The notes beneath the pieces are model-generated. The model saw nothing but the letters and a program-made list of their open reading frames with translations, was not told where the DNA came from and made no database searches. DNA of 64,000 nucleotides from Prorocentrum cordatum (Eukaryota > Sar > Dinophyceae > Prorocentrales > Prorocentraceae). Numbering within the stretch: the first letter of the stretch is position 1; the number at the start of each line of letters is the position of its first letter. Location of the stretch: the NCBI GenBank assembly GCA_963575745.1, contig CAUYUJ010014188.1, positions 1 through 64,000 of the forward strand, in the 5' to 3' direction. Below are positions 32,543 through 42,966 of this stretch, one piece after another. Made by a program: the position numbers and the translations under genes.

Positions 32543-35500
32543 ATGGCCCCCCTGTCTGCGCCAGGCCGCCACCGCACCTTCACGTCTCACCATGCTGTAC
32601 TACCTGAGCTACCTGGCCATGTTACTGTACACAGGCACCAGGACCTTGTCTTCCGCGTGCCCGTCCTGCACGGGCGCGACCTCCCAGTACCACCTGGACA
32701 CGCCCCACACGTGCCGCGTGCGGATCTTCACGAAGATCTACGTATACTTGGGCATGACGTGTTTCACCTGCGCGCCGAGCTGCGCGCCTACCGCGCCGAC
32801 CTCCGCGCTCACTTACCAGGCACCGACGCCAACACCGACGACTCCGTCCAGCACCTGCACACCTCGGTACGGCCAGGTATCCAGGGGGGGGTCGGGCTCC
32901 CGACTGCTGAGGGTGACGGTGCTGAGTGCGGTCGGGCTGTTCCCACGCCTGCCGTCGTCGCGCCGTGCGTGACAAGCAGTCGGCCCCCAACCTCCCCCCG
33001 AGAGCGCTCCCGCGGCAACGTAGGCACCGCTCTCATCTTCATCGGCATTATCTTGCTGAACTTCGGGTACGGCCTTGGCTCCACCTTCGGCATCGTCCTC
33101 GGCACCGTCGGTCCGCAGACAGCATCGACGCCAGCTCTGACGACGGCACTGCAGTCAGCATCGACGCCAGCGAGTGGTACGGATTCGGCACCACCCTCGC
33201 CTCCTCCCTCACCCCGCCCCGCAGGAGGAGGAGGAGACGATGACGACCACGACGACCTTGACGACTCATTACCGGCGCCGGCGCCGAGGTCAGCACCGAC
33301 GCTCCTACCGAAGGCAGTCGCCGATCTATCGATGATGCATGCATATACGACCACAGTCTCGCTGACCCCGACGGCAGCATTGACGGCGGCGAGGACGGCT
33401 CCGACGGCAGCACCGCTAGCATCACAGACTCCGACGGACGTCAGTACCACAATCAGCCACTCCTGCGCTACCTGTATTGCCACTCGCTCGGCGGCGCCTT
33501 CAGGCCCGCCGAAGTCTGGTGACCTACAGACCTCTCCTCGGCATCATCGTCTCTCAGAGTTGCAGCCAGCTTCGACGCCAGCTCCGACGTCCGTATCGAG
33601 GCCAGCACCGACGCCAGCCCCTACGACAACACCGCCAGCGACGGATTCGGCACCACCCTCGCCTCCTCCCTCACCCCGCCCCGCAGGAGGAGGAGGAGAC
33701 GATGACGACCACGACGACCTTGACGACTCATTACCGGCGCCGGCGCCGAGGTCAGCACCGACGCTCCTACCGAAGGCAGTCGCCGATCTATCGATGATGC
33801 ATGCATATACGACCACAGTCTCGCTGACCCCGACGGCAGCATTGACGGCGGCGAGGACGGCTCCGACGGCAGCACCGCTAGCATCACAGACTCCGACGGA
33901 CGTCAGTACCACAATCAGCCACTCCTGCGCTACCTGTATTGCCACTCGCTCGGCGGCGCCTTCAGGCCCGCCGAAGTCTGGTGACCTACAGACCTCTCCT
34001 CGGCATCATCGTCTCTCAGAGTTGCAGCCAGCTTCGACGCCAGCTCCGACGTCCGTATCGAGGCCAGCACCGACGCCAGCCCCTACGACAACACCGCCAG
34101 CGTCAACACCCATGCCTGCGCCTACGCCGTTACCTACGCCAGAGTTGCAGGCCGCATCGACGCCAGCTCCGGCGTCTCCAGCGAAACCAGCACCGATGAC
34201 AGCTCCTATGCCAGCACCGCCAGCGGCACCAACCACTATTATTTATCCCACCCCGCCGACGACCCTGGGTGTCCCTAGGCTAGCACCGCCGACCACCGCA
34301 TCCATTGAGGCGCCCACGTCCACATCAACGACAGCACCGACGGCAGCATCGAGGCCAGCCTCGATGAGTCTTCAGCCAGTCACTGCTCTGACGCCTCGTC
34401 CATGGCCGCGGGCGGGAGTGCAGCCTTCAGGCGCACTCTCCGCTAGCGGGGCCGCCATGTCATGTCATGCCACGTCCGCCTCGTCGCCCGTATCGTCTGT
34501 GTCACTATCTGCGCCGACGACCACATCGACGCCACCACGGACGGCAGCTGGGACGTCCGCATCGGCAGCGACAGTTTTCGGGCGACCGCCTTCGACGTCA
34601 GCAGTGGCAGACTCGCCGGCGGCGGCACCAACGTTGCCACCCACGGTGGCACCTACGGCAGTCCCCCAAACGGCCTTCACAGCGGTATCCACGATAGCAC
34701 TCATGACTACATCCACGGTGGCATACACGGCCATGGCTCCCGTGCCCACGTCCGCACCGACGCCAGCATTGACGACAGGATCGGCCTCAGTATCGTCGGC
34801 ACCGACAGCGGCATTGACGACGAGATCGACACCATCAGGCACACCCACGGCTATTGGGGCCGCCGTACCACGCCGTATCATGCCCGCCACGCTGTCACCT
34901 ACGGCCCCACCGACCCAAACAGCGACGTCAGCACCGACGACCGCATCGACGCCAGCCTCGGCGAGCCCTCAACCATTCACTGTCCTGACGCCTCGCTTAG
35001 GGCCGCTGGCGCGGGTGCCGTCTTCAGGCGCACCCTACGCTAGTGGGACCGCCATGTCATGTCAGGACACGCCTGCCTCGTCGATTTTTTCGTCTGCGGC
35101 ACTGTCTGCATCGACGAAAACATCGACGACTACGCCGGTACCCACGCCAGTGTTGCAGCCAGCATCCACGCCAACTCCGCCGTCTGCATCGGCGCTCGCA
35201 TCCATGGCAGCATCGCCCATAGCTTTGACACCAACACTGCCAGCGGCAGCTCCCACGCCCACGCCTACGCGGGCACCAACGTTGACACCAGCACCAACAC
35301 CGGCACCGAGCGCAGCCGAGACGTCATCGCCGACGATTACTCTCATGCCAACCCTGCCAGATTCAGCACGCCCTGAGTCGTCCGCGGCGGCGCCAAAGGT
35401 GGCACCCACGTCGGCCTACACGGCAGCGTTCGTGGAGCGTGTGTGGTTGGAGGTCATCGAGTGGTACAACGTGGTGTCATTGTCCACGTGGGCCACCTTG

Positions 35501-36970
35501 TGCGCCACGTACGGCATGTACTACTTCTCCATCGGCATCCGCGACGAGTGGCGGCGACGGAGCGCAGCTACAGCGCGGCGCCGACGCCGACAGTGCGGCG
35601 GCGACGTCGACCGCAGACGCCCTCTAGGCCACCAGACGGCCGCCCAGGGCCGCCCTGGCATCAGCCCCTACACTGCCTCGAGCCTCGAGCCGACCTCCCT
35701 ACCAAAACCTGGGAGCACGCCAGCGGGGGCGGCTTCAGCCCCCCCGCATGGCACCACGCCTGCCATTCCTGTCATCGGCCCCCACATGGCCTCAAGCCTC
35801 GATTCGACCCTCCCGCCAAAACCTGGTAGCACGCCAGCGGGGGCGGCTTCAGCCCCCCCGCATGGCACTACGCCTGCCATTTCTGTCATCGGTCCCCACG
35901 CTGCCTCGAGCCCAGGGGTGACCTCCCCGCCACAACCTGGTAGCATGGCAGCGGGGCCAGCCTCGGCCGTCTCACATGCTCACACGCCTGCCCTGGATCC
36001 TGGCTCCCTCGCAATCCCGCGTGTTAGCACTAGCACTCCCAGCACTAGCACTGCGACTGTACGGGAGCACCTCGAGCGCTACCTCGGACCACAACCAGCC
36101 ACCATCGGTTACCTCCGAGCAGTCAACCGTCGTTTGGCAGCTCGGATTCCACCGCGGCTCCACGCCGGCACCGAGGTTGTCGTAAAAGGCCAGGTCCACA
36201 ACCCCATCAACGGCCTCCGAGGCATCGTACGAGGGCCGTCCAGGGAATACCCAGGCCTCTGGACCGTCACGCTGCCTACTGGTGACACTGCCCACCTCCG
36301 CGGTTCCAACTTGACCGTCCCAGCACCTCCGCTGCGCGCCGAGGTGCCGCCCACCAGTACAGGCATACTCACGAGGGCGCCAATTCAGGACCCCCAGCCG
36401 GCCCCCGCAGCGTACACAAGTTGCATCAGTCTGGCGGCACGGCGGCCTGTCGACTCAGCGGCGGCACCCTGCAAGTCGGCCTCGCTGCCTGCCGCCAGCA
36501 GCCGCGATCAGACGGACAACACGGCTGGCCACGACGAAGGCCTCGGTGGCTCACGCGATGACGGTGACGACGACGGCCTCTTCCTCGGGGTACAGGTCGA
36601 GATCACCGCACCGACCAGCCCTCTGCGTGGATACATCGGCACAACCATCGACTTGTCTGGCGACCGCGTCGTGGTCCAGTTCACCGGCGGTCTCGCCGTC
36701 GGTTGGAGCCGCTCCGATGTGACTCGCGTTCGCAAAGACCCAGGGCTCCGGCTGTCAGGCAGCGCGCAGAAACTGATGCGGCGCCTCGACCAGTCGCCGC
36801 GCCCCTTCCCCGGGACTGCCCTGGAGCCCCTCCATGACATCCCGGAGGAGCCTGTCCCTGCTGACCTCCCGCCTGCCCCCTGGACGGCAACATCGGTGGA
36901 AAAGACAAGTGTCTGTTGTTCACACCTGCTACACATGCGTACAAACACTCACTCTGACTCTATTCTGTGA
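32543..36970 (+). CDS. long Thr/Pro/Ala-rich frame with two SH3/KOW-like segments
   Basis: An uninterrupted 1475-codon frame. Around 33030-33110 it has a hydrophobic stretch (LIFIGIILLNFGYGLGSTFG) that could be a membrane segment. From 33120 to about 35400 it is a mucin-like Thr/Pro/Ala/Ser repeat with a GGGGDDDDHDDLDD block and a perfect 154-residue tandem duplication. From 35430 it has IEWYNVVSLSTWATL, then three 38-residue Pro-rich repeats. The C-terminal part has two related beta-rich segments (GTEVVVKGQVHNPINGLRG; GVQVEITAPTSPLRGYIG) resembling SH3/KOW-type repeats. Codon bias supports the start and the end, but in the middle a different frame has the typical C third positions, though with stops. 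So the middle may be a diverged repeat rather than protein. Confidence 0.4.
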   Translation: MAPLSAPGRHRTFTSHHAVLPELPGHVTVHRHQDLVFRVPVLHGRDLPVPPGHAPHVPRADLHEDLRILGHDVFHLRAELRAYRADLRAHLPGTDANTDDSVQHLHTSVRPGIQGGVGLPTAEGDGAECGRAVPTPAVVAPCVTSSRPPTSPRERSRGNVGTALIFIGIILLNFGYGLGSTFGIVLGTVGPQTASTPALTTALQSASTPASGTDSAPPSPPPSPRPAGGGGDDDDHDDLDDSLPAPAPRSAPTLLPKAVADLSMMHAYTTTVSLTPTAALTAARTAPTAAPLASQTPTDVSTTISHSCATCIATRSAAPSGPPKSGDLQTSPRHHRLSELQPASTPAPTSVSRPAPTPAPTTTPPATDSAPPSPPPSPRPAGGGGDDDDHDDLDDSLPAPAPRSAPTLLPKAVADLSMMHAYTTTVSLTPTAALTAARTAPTAAPLASQTPTDVSTTISHSCATCIATRSAAPSGPPKSGDLQTSPRHHRLSELQPASTPAPTSVSRPAPTPAPTTTPPASTPMPAPTPLPTPELQAASTPAPASPAKPAPMTAPMPAPPAAPTTIIYPTPPTTLGVPRLAPPTTASIEAPTSTSTTAPTAASRPASMSLQPVTALTPRPWPRAGVQPSGALSASGAAMSCHATSASSPVSSVSLSAPTTTSTPPRTAAGTSASAATVFGRPPSTSAVADSPAAAPTLPPTVAPTAVPQTAFTAVSTIALMTTSTVAYTAMAPVPTSAPTPALTTGSASVSSAPTAALTTRSTPSGTPTAIGAAVPRRIMPATLSPTAPPTQTATSAPTTASTPASASPQPFTVLTPRLGPLARVPSSGAPYASGTAMSCQDTPASSIFSSAALSASTKTSTTTPVPTPVLQPASTPTPPSASALASMAASPIALTPTLPAAAPTPTPTRAPTLTPAPTPAPSAAETSSPTITLMPTLPDSARPESSAAAPKVAPTSAYTAAFVERVWLEVIEWYNVVSLSTWATLCATYGMYYFSIGIRDEWRRRSAATARRRRRQCGGDVDRRRPLGHQTAAQGRPGISPYTASSLEPTSLPKPGSTPAGAASAPPHGTTPAIPVIGPHMASSLDSTLPPKPGSTPAGAASAPPHGTTPAISVIGPHAASSPGVTSPPQPGSMAAGPASAVSHAHTPALDPGSLAIPRVSTSTPSTSTATVREHLERYLGPQPATIGYLRAVNRRLAARIPPRLHAGTEVVVKGQVHNPINGLRGIVRGPSREYPGLWTVTLPTGDTAHLRGSNLTVPAPPLRAEVPPTSTGILTRAPIQDPQPAPAAYTSCISLAARRPVDSAAAPCKSASLPAASSRDQTDNTAGHDEGLGGSRDDGDDDGLFLGVQVEITAPTSPLRGYIGTTIDLSGDRVVVQFTGGLAVGWSRSDVTRVRKDPGLRLSGSAQKLMRRLDQSPRPFPGTALEPLHDIPEEPVPADLPPAPWTATSVEKTSVCCSHLLHMRTNTHSDSIL
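32592..32972 (+). CDS. small Cys-rich protein with possible signal peptide, frame shift into the long frame
   Basis: From ATG 32592 the frame reads MLYYLSYLAMLLYTGTRTLSS, a plausible signal peptide, then CPSC, HTC, CFTC and APSC cysteine motifs, then a Thr/Pro stretch, stopping at 32970. Third positions are almost all G or C, so this N-terminal part is real coding. At the G run 32883-32890 the sensible reading appears to move into the long frame described next, which carries a hydrophobic segment. I infer one secreted or membrane protein interrupted by an indel or intron. No family was recognised. Confidence 0.45.
   Translation: MLYYLSYLAMLLYTGTRTLSSACPSCTGATSQYHLDTPHTCRVRIFTKIYVYLGMTCFTCAPSCAPTAPTSALTYQAPTPTPTTPSSTCTPRYGQVSRGGSGSRLLRVTVLSAVGLFPRLPSSRRA
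33181..34104. repeat. perfect 462-bp tandem duplication
   Basis: The block beginning GGATTCGGCACCACCCTCGC at 33181 starts again at 33643. The two copies appear identical by eye and end with CAACACCGCCAGCG before diverging at about 34103. The length is a multiple of three, so the long frame is preserved. Confidence 0.9.
34344..35130. repeat. degenerate ~600-bp direct repeat
   Basis: CGCCATGTCATGTCATGCCACG at 34453 and CGCCATGTCATGTCAGGACACG at 35050 mark two diverged copies whose flanks also align (for example ACGCCTCGTCCATGG and ACGCCTCGCTTAGGG). Confidence 0.65.
35670..36000. repeat. 114-bp tandem repeat, three copies
   Basis: AGCACGCCAGCGGGGGCGGC at 35714 recurs at 35828, with a diverged third copy at 35942. 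Each unit encodes a 38-residue Pro/Ser/Thr-rich repeat. Confidence 0.85.
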
Positions 36971-36973
36971 TGT

Positions 36974-37640
36974 CAGAAACAACGATGCCGCCACACAGTG
37001 TCTCAGCCTGAAGGGTCAGAAACAAGGATGCCGCCACGCAGTGTCTCTCCCCTGCCGGCACGAGCGGCGGTGTTCGAATTGGGACCTCTTCCACAATCGT
37101 CTTTATGCCTGCTGCGGGGGTGGCGGCTTCAGCCCCTCCCCACGCACTCGTGTCTTCACGCCATGTCATGTCCGCCATGTCGTTGCGGGTGCATCCGCTG
37201 TGAGGGCCTCCACTGCACCTTTGCACTGTCTCTGCCTGTGAGCATGCGGGCCATTCGGCTCCCAGCATGTGCACCTTTTCCTCGGCGCGTCTGGCGCCCC
37301 TCTGCTGTCCGCCGCCTGGCCGCGGACTCTGTCACTTTCGAGGTCCGCCAATGGGGGCTAAAGGTTAGCTGGCAGCGGCTGGTGCCGCTGTGCTGTCGGC
37401 TAGCCTTTGCCGCTCCTGTTGGGGTTCTCGGCCTGTGCGCACTGTGCTGGGCCATACGGCTCCCAGCTGGTGCACCTTTTCCCTTTTCGCCAGCCCGTGC
37501 GCCCGCGAGGCACCGCGGCCACGGGGCCTGGGCGTGGGGGCGGGGGGTGCCCCGTCTCTGCGCGCCGCGCTGCGGCCAAGCGCCCAACCGGCGGTCCGCC
37601 AAGCCGCCTTAGCCACGTTTTCACGTCGCCACTAGCGTTG
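36974..37640. other. 3' flank of the long frame, short direct repeats, no clear gene
   Basis: CAGAAACAA(C/G)GATGCCGCCAC occurs at about 36976 and 37018. A GGCTCCCAGC(A/T)(T/G)GTGCACC word recurs at about 37258 and 37459. A frame open from 36998 to 37612 has no recognisable domain and an overlapping opposite-strand frame, so I do not call it a gene. Confidence 0.5.
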
Positions 37641-37838
37641 GGGCCTTTTTCTTCACGCGGTCTGACAGGTGAGATCTTCACAGTCTGTCCGCCGTCCGTT
37701 GCTTCAGACGCAATGCGCCGGGGGAAGGGGCCTGTTGCCCGCCCTCGTATCTTAAGGCTGCACCGCCGCTAATAGTGCATGCGAGTTGTCGCACCGCAGT
37801 GCGCCTCGCGAACGGACCCTGGTCCGCCCACTTGTCCG

Positions 37839-38150
<312 letters not shown>

Positions 38151-38554
38151 CCTCTCCCTCCCCTTCCCAATATCGCGAGTGCTCCACATTTAGGCTCTCT
38201 CTGCTCCCTCCCGAAACCGCAAGTTTTAGAAAAATCTCGTCAGACGAGTGGCAGGACATGTTCGGCGCCTCTGACGCGCGCGTCGGCTAATCAAGATATA
38301 TCCTCCGTTCCGGACCCTCACTCGCTACCTCCATCCCCCTTTCCATTCACCTCCCCCTTCCTCCTAGTTCTCCTCTTCCTCCCCCCCTCTTCTCTCGTGA
38401 TCCATTCCACCTCCCTCCTCTGCCCTCCTGCCCCTCCTTCTCCCCTCTCCCCCCCCCCCTCGCTTTCATCCTTCCCATCCTCTGGCTGCCCTCTGTCCTC
38501 CTTCATTCGCGACCCCCTGAGCCCGTGGTGGAACGGGCAGCGGGCTGCTGCGCT

Positions 38555-38800
38555 GCGCATTGACGCACGAGATGTCCTGCCGCTCTGGCCCAGAAGGCAG
38601 GTGCCGCAGAAGCTGGTAGAGCACGTTGTCCGACATGGTAGGGTCCGCGTCCGCCGCGCCCCTGTTTCTCAAAAAGATCCGCCCGAGGGGAGGTGTCATT
38701 TCTGAGAGTTCGAGGCAGGTATCCTTAAGGGAGTCCTTGGGCAAGCCAATAGCTGCGGTAATCGATCGAACTCCGAGCCCCCATGTGGTTTCTTGACGGG
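38555..38800 (-). CDS. exon of a hypothetical minus-strand gene
   Basis: The frame reads ETTWGLGVRSITAAIGLPKD, then LELSEMTPPLGRIFLRNRG, TMSDNVLYQLLRHLPSGPE and ERQDISCVNAQRSSPLP. The composition is that of a normal globular protein and it is flanked by purine/pyrimidine-rich intron-like DNA. It probably belongs to the same spliced gene as the blocks at 39.4-41.8 kb. Exact splice sites were not determined. Confidence 0.45.
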
Positions 38801-39429
38801 GTTTGGGTGCGTCGTCCATTTCTCTGCCACCCCCCGGCTCCTCTCTCTGCTTTCTCCGCCCGCCTTCCTCTCCTAGCCTACGTCCCCTGCTCGTGTTCCT
38901 CACCCTCCTCCTACTCCTCGCCACAGCTCGCCAGGAACACTGCGTGCCCCAGCCCATCTTCATCCAGCAGGTCGGCTCTCGCTGCGGAGACGTCTGCCTC
39001 TGAGGTCCCTCATCGCCACGGCAGGCATCGCCCGAAATTGGAAGCCTTGTCGCAACGGCTGGATATGCGTCGAAATTCGGACCACCTGAACGAAACGTGC
39101 CCGATCGGACCATATGAGCCACGCCCCCCGATCCTCGGTCAGGAATTCAAGGGCACGGGAACGCGGCGGATGTCCGCCAATACAGAGGTGGACGGGGGAG
39201 GAGGGGAGGGAGAGGGAGAGGAGGCAAGGGGCGGGAGGAGAGGGGAGGGGGGGGGGGAGGGGGGGGAGGGGAGGAAGAGTTCAGGAGGGGAGGGAGAGGT
39301 AGCACGACGTTACATTCGAAACGTTTTGTTTTGAATAGGTTTGGTTATCTGCGGACATGGCTTTCGACTGGGGGCCCTCAGAACCCCGACGTGCGTTTTT
39401 TATATATAAAAAAGTAAAAGTCGATGCTA

Positions 39430-40386
39430 CTAGTCGAAATCTGGAGGCGCGCACATCGGCGGCAAACCCCTGGGGCCCTTGGGCACGTTGGCCACTGGCT
39501 GGGGCTCGGGGGCCGTCGGCGGCTCTGCTGCCTTCGCCCCCCCCGCCTCGGCCGTGGTCTTTGGCGACTTCGCGATCGGGGTGATCTGGATGCCCTTCTC
39601 GCTGCTCGCGTTGTCGCCCTGCTCTGGCTTGCCCTCCGCGTGCGCGGACGGGCGCGCCATGCCCTTGGTGGCTGCTGCTGGGCGCGTCTGCGTCTCCTCG
39701 GGGGCTGGCTTGGCCAAGTCCTCGTCCTCCTCGCCCTCCTCGTCCGACTCGCTGCGATCGGTGCCCCCCTTGTCGCCGTTGGACTCTGCGGCGCCGTCCG
39801 AGTCATCACCATCAGCATCGGCGTCACGATCTTTGCTCGTATTGCCCTTGCCTGAGGCCTCGAAAAGGCTACCCTGGGTTTCCGCGGCATGTTTCTTGGC
39901 GACGGCTGGCTTTTTCATGACGGCAGGTGCAGATGGGCAGTTCTTTTGCAGTCACCCTTTCTTCCGTGATTCCATGGTCGGTTTATCGATGGTGCCTTTT
40001 GCATGGTCAACGGCGCACTTCTTCATGAAGTCTGCAGCATCATCGGGATCGCTCCACTTTGTCAACTGACATCCCAGAACAGCCCTGACGCTGGGTGCCT
40101 TCTCCCAAATAGCTAGCGTCTTCTCACCCTTCCTGTTCACCCAGGACAAGTAGATCCTCACATCCTCGTTGCTCTTCAGCGCGCCCCCCCACAGCTTGCA
40201 GTCGGTGGGCACTGCGCTGGACGGCGCCGCCGTGTGCATCGCAGAGTCTGGAAGCCGCCATTCGCCATCGCCGAACTGTGCTGTGCGAACTGTTTTGCCA
40301 TCCTCCTCGCTCTCCCTGACGGTCTTGCTGCGCTCTCTGAGCTTGCTGCAATCGGTTTTGAATCGCCGCGCAACCTCGGGGCGCAA
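39430..40386 (-). CDS. two coding blocks of a spliced hypothetical gene
   Basis: Block 1 (about 40386-39952): RRFKTDCSKLRERSKTVRES, then DCKLWGGALKSNEDVRIYLS and a helical segment ending KPTMESRKKG. Block 2 (39918-39430): MKKPAVAKKHAAETQGSLFE, then an acidic ADADGDDSDGAAES region and a Pro-rich end, MCAPPDFD. The two blocks are in different frames with a 33-base gap containing a stop. I infer a splice or frameshift between them. No known domain is visible; the second half is disordered. Confidence 0.45.
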
Positions 40387-40682
40387 AGAAAAAGGTTGAG
40401 GAGGGATCGACTCAGAACCCCGATCGGGATGATAAGAGGGAGAGATCGGGTGGAGGGAGGGACATCGGGTTAAGGAGGAATCAATAGCGGAATGATCCGC
40501 AGATGCAGGATCTGTCCGCTTCCCCCTCCACCTCCTCCTCCTCCTCCTCCCCTCCTCCTCCCCGCATGCCCGTGCGCTCCCCTCCTCCCCCTTGCCTCGC
40601 TTCGCCTCCCCCCTATCCAGAAATCCCTCGATCGAAATCGTTTCCCTGGGAAGTCCTGCATGTCTGCGGCCACCCCGTAATG

Positions 40683-40995
40683 GTATGCTCCCAGGGTCTC
40701 GACAATATCATCATCGTCGGGGGCCTTGTGCTTGCCCTTCTTGGCACTCTGCGATCGAGCGAAACACTCGCTTGCAACGTCGGAAGTGGCCGCCAGCAAC
40801 CGTCGCGGCAGCCTCAACGACCTCGTCGAGGCTAAAACGGCGGTCCACTGGCGGCCACTACCGTTGTCTCAAGCGGGCATTTCTCTCGAACGTCCTTGTC
40901 CGGCTCGGGGCTCGCTGCCACTCCGAGCGCGTTCTTGAACCTCGGGTGGTCGCCCGGGCACCCGTCCATCGGCGCGCCCCGGCGGCAGCGGCGAG
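40683..40995 (-). CDS. possible exons of the same gene
   Basis: Minus-strand reading gives MDGCPGDHPRFKNALGVAAS with codon bias from about 40965. After a frame change near 40830 it gives SLDEVVEAAATVAGGHFRRC, then KGKHKAPDDDDIVETLGAYH up to about 40657. A third short block at about 41268-41190 reads KWAAHFIIDVASLEDRPFD. The order is compatible with exons between ATG 41819 and the blocks downstream, but splice sites are not resolved. Confidence 0.35.
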
Positions 40996-41450
40996 GGGGG
41001 TGGCACGGGGCGCCGCGAGGCGGATGGAAGGAGGAGGGAGGGATGATGAGAATCAGGGCTCGAGAAAGACCGAAGTGGCTTGAGAAGGGCGACCGACGAG
41101 GCTTGAGAAAGACGAGGACGAGGAGAAGGGAGAGGAGACTAAGAGGAGAAGGAAGGAGGAGAAGGGAGGCAAGGATCGAGGAAGTAAAAGAGGAGGTCGA
41201 ACGGGCGGTCCTCCAGCGAGGCGACGTCGATGATGAAATGCGCGGCCCACTTCGGGCACTTGTCTGGCCTGGGGAGGGGGGGGGGGAGCGAGTTTCACGT
41301 TTGTTCCTCTCGTCAACCTTCGGTTTCGGATTTCTCCTCCTGTGATTTGTCCTGGGTCTCCTTCATCCTCCGTCCTCGTCCTCCTCCGCCTCCTCCTCCA
41401 TGTATTCCTCTCAGCCTCTATGTTTCCCTCCTTTATTTGGTGGTGATGCG

Positions 41451-41819
41451 TTAAGTGCCAGGACGCCTGCAACGCGCGCTGGAGACGTGCCGAAGCATGG
41501 CGCGGATCCGTTTGCTGGACTCCTTCGCCCACTCCCCGCGGTGATCCGCGAGGTGCCGCGACTTCCCATTGCTCTCGGCCAGGCTCTCCAGCGCCTGCTG
41601 GAGCGGCAATCGGTCGACGCCGCCTACGGGCGCGCCGACCCGAAGAGCTTGCAGAAGATCCCTGTTCTTCAAGATGATGTCGGTCTTGAGAGGCCCATCC
41701 AGCTTGGTCGTGTACCCGTCGAAGGAGTCGGTGTGCTTTACGTGGAGGGCCACAATGCTGTCCAACTCCTGCTGCGCGATGGTCGATGCAGCACGGGAAC
41801 TTTGAGAGTCGTCGGACAT
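41451..41819 (-). CDS. first exon of a hypothetical gene with relict spliced leader
   Basis: From ATG 41819 the frame reads MSDDSQSSRAASTIAQQELD, then VALHVKHTDSFDGYTTKLDG, ILKNRDLLQALRVGAPVGGV and a helical C-terminal part before a stop at 41451. I chose this ATG because a relict DinoSL lies 34 bases upstream (41854-41874). The sequence predicts mainly helices; no known domain. It likely continues by splicing into the blocks downstream. Confidence 0.5.
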   Translation of the reverse strand: MSDDSQSSRAASTIAQQELDSIVALHVKHTDSFDGYTTKLDGPLKTDIILKNRDLLQALRVGAPVGGVDRLPLQQALESLAESNGKSRHLADHRGEWAKESSKRIRAMLRHVSSARCRRPGT

Positions 41820-41853
41820 GCTGGCAACTCTAAGCCAGCAGCCGCCACAAACT

Positions 41854-41874
41854 CTGGAGCCAAAACGGCTATGG
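41854..41874 (-). other. relict DinoSL upstream of a start codon
   Basis: Read on the minus strand this 21-mer contains TAGCCGTTTTGGCTC and differs from the conserved dinoflagellate spliced leader at three positions. It ends 34 bases before ATG 41819. Relict leaders upstream of dinoflagellate genes are known and are taken as marks of mRNA retroposition. Confidence 0.55.
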
Positions 41875-42284
41875 GAGAGGAACGGGCGAGAACCATCGGC
41901 AACAATGGACATGAGCAGGTCGCGACCAATCTGGCCGATTCCTTCGCCATATCATCATTCCTCTTCTCATCCCTTGATTCCTATCCCCGTCGTCTGCTCC
42001 CCTCCCCTCTTTGGCTTCGGCTTGCTATGTGTTGGAAGCGATATTGTGCCATCGTGGTGCAACATTGTGAAGCATGAGCTACGTGGTACGAGCTATGCGG
42101 TGCAACCCCAACGATCTGATATAACGCATGTGCAGATCTTGTGTAATCTATGCAGCACAATCTGGTCTTCGCAACATGTATGGTTCAATCTATGTGAGTG
42201 TGCAAAAATCATACGACCAACCTTTAAAATGAACTGACATCGTAAAAACAACAAGGATCGCCATTTTGGCTGAGAAAATAGGAG

Positions 42285-42346
42285 TACAGCTATTTTAATA
42301 GCCGTACGACTAAACAGCTAGAAAAAAGCCGTATCGGACCTCAGGG
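42285..42346. repeat. right terminal inverted repeat of the island
   Basis: Ends GGACCTCAGGG. It contains a palindrome TACAGCTATT-TT-AATAGCCGTA at 42285-42306, matching the subterminal palindrome of the left end. Confidence 0.75.
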
Positions 42347-42472
42347 TTGTTTCCCGATACCGTCTCATCTTCTAGTTCACCCCGCCATTTGCGAGTTGGC
42401 CGAGCTATTTTGCGGGTGGGGTTGTCTGCGGGGCCATCATGATTATACATATATATATATATATATATATAT
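42347..42472. repeat. satellite unit 3, right part, up to TA tract
   Basis: Resumes with TTGTTTCCCGATACCGTC and CATCTTCTAGTTCACC, as in all other units, and runs into the TA tract (42447-42472) that is interrupted by DIRS-1. Confidence 0.85.
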
Positions 42473-42604
42473 AGCTCTGAGCTCCTTTATTCACTTCGGC
42501 CAGAAGCAACTTGTCGCGGTGACTGCACCCCCCTGCTCGTGCAGGAATCCAGAGACTCATTTAACTGACTGAAAAAAAGACCGGTCTTAGAGGCACATGA
42601 GTTC
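42473..42604. repeat. DIRS-1 repeat B2
   Basis: Begins AGCTCTGAGCTCCTTTATTC and ends near GGCACATGAGTTCCC. It is a copy of 42801-42930. Confidence 0.9.
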
Positions 42605-42646
42605 CCATCAAAGTCAAGGGATCATAGGCGGGGAGGGCGCGGCGGG

Positions 42647-42800
42647 AGCCTTGGAGCCCCGACGGAGACGGAGGAGGACCGAGGGAGGGAGGAACGCCCA
42701 AAGTGGAGGGGCGTTTGCAAGCACTCGGACCTCTGTCCTCAGAACGGCCACCCGTGAGTACACTTCGCACAGAGCTAAGACGATACGGGTCATCTCACAA
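42647..42800. repeat. DIRS-1 repeat A2
   Basis: Begins AGCCTTGGAGCCCCGACGG and ends CGGGTCATCTCACA. It is a copy of 48862-48996 with an extra GGCGTTTGCAAGCACTCG. Confidence 0.9.
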
Positions 42801-42930
42801 GCTCTGAGCTCCTTTATTCACTTCGGCCAGAAGCATCTTGTCGTGGTGACTGCACTGCCCTGCTCGCGCAGGAACCCAGAGACTCATTTAACTGACTGAA
42901 AAAGACCGGTCTTAGAGGCACTTGAATTCC
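42801..42930. repeat. DIRS-1 repeat B1
   Basis: Joined directly to A2. Begins GCTCTGAGCTCCTTTATTC and differs from B2 at scattered positions. Confidence 0.9.
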
Positions 42931-42966
42931 CGAACTGCCGACATTCATTACTGGAGGCAGGGGCCA

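Noticed and set aside
42250-42275. GCCATTTTGGCTGAG near the island's right end as a relict spliced leader
   Set aside because: Only the central palindromic core matches and no gene starts downstream; likely chance.
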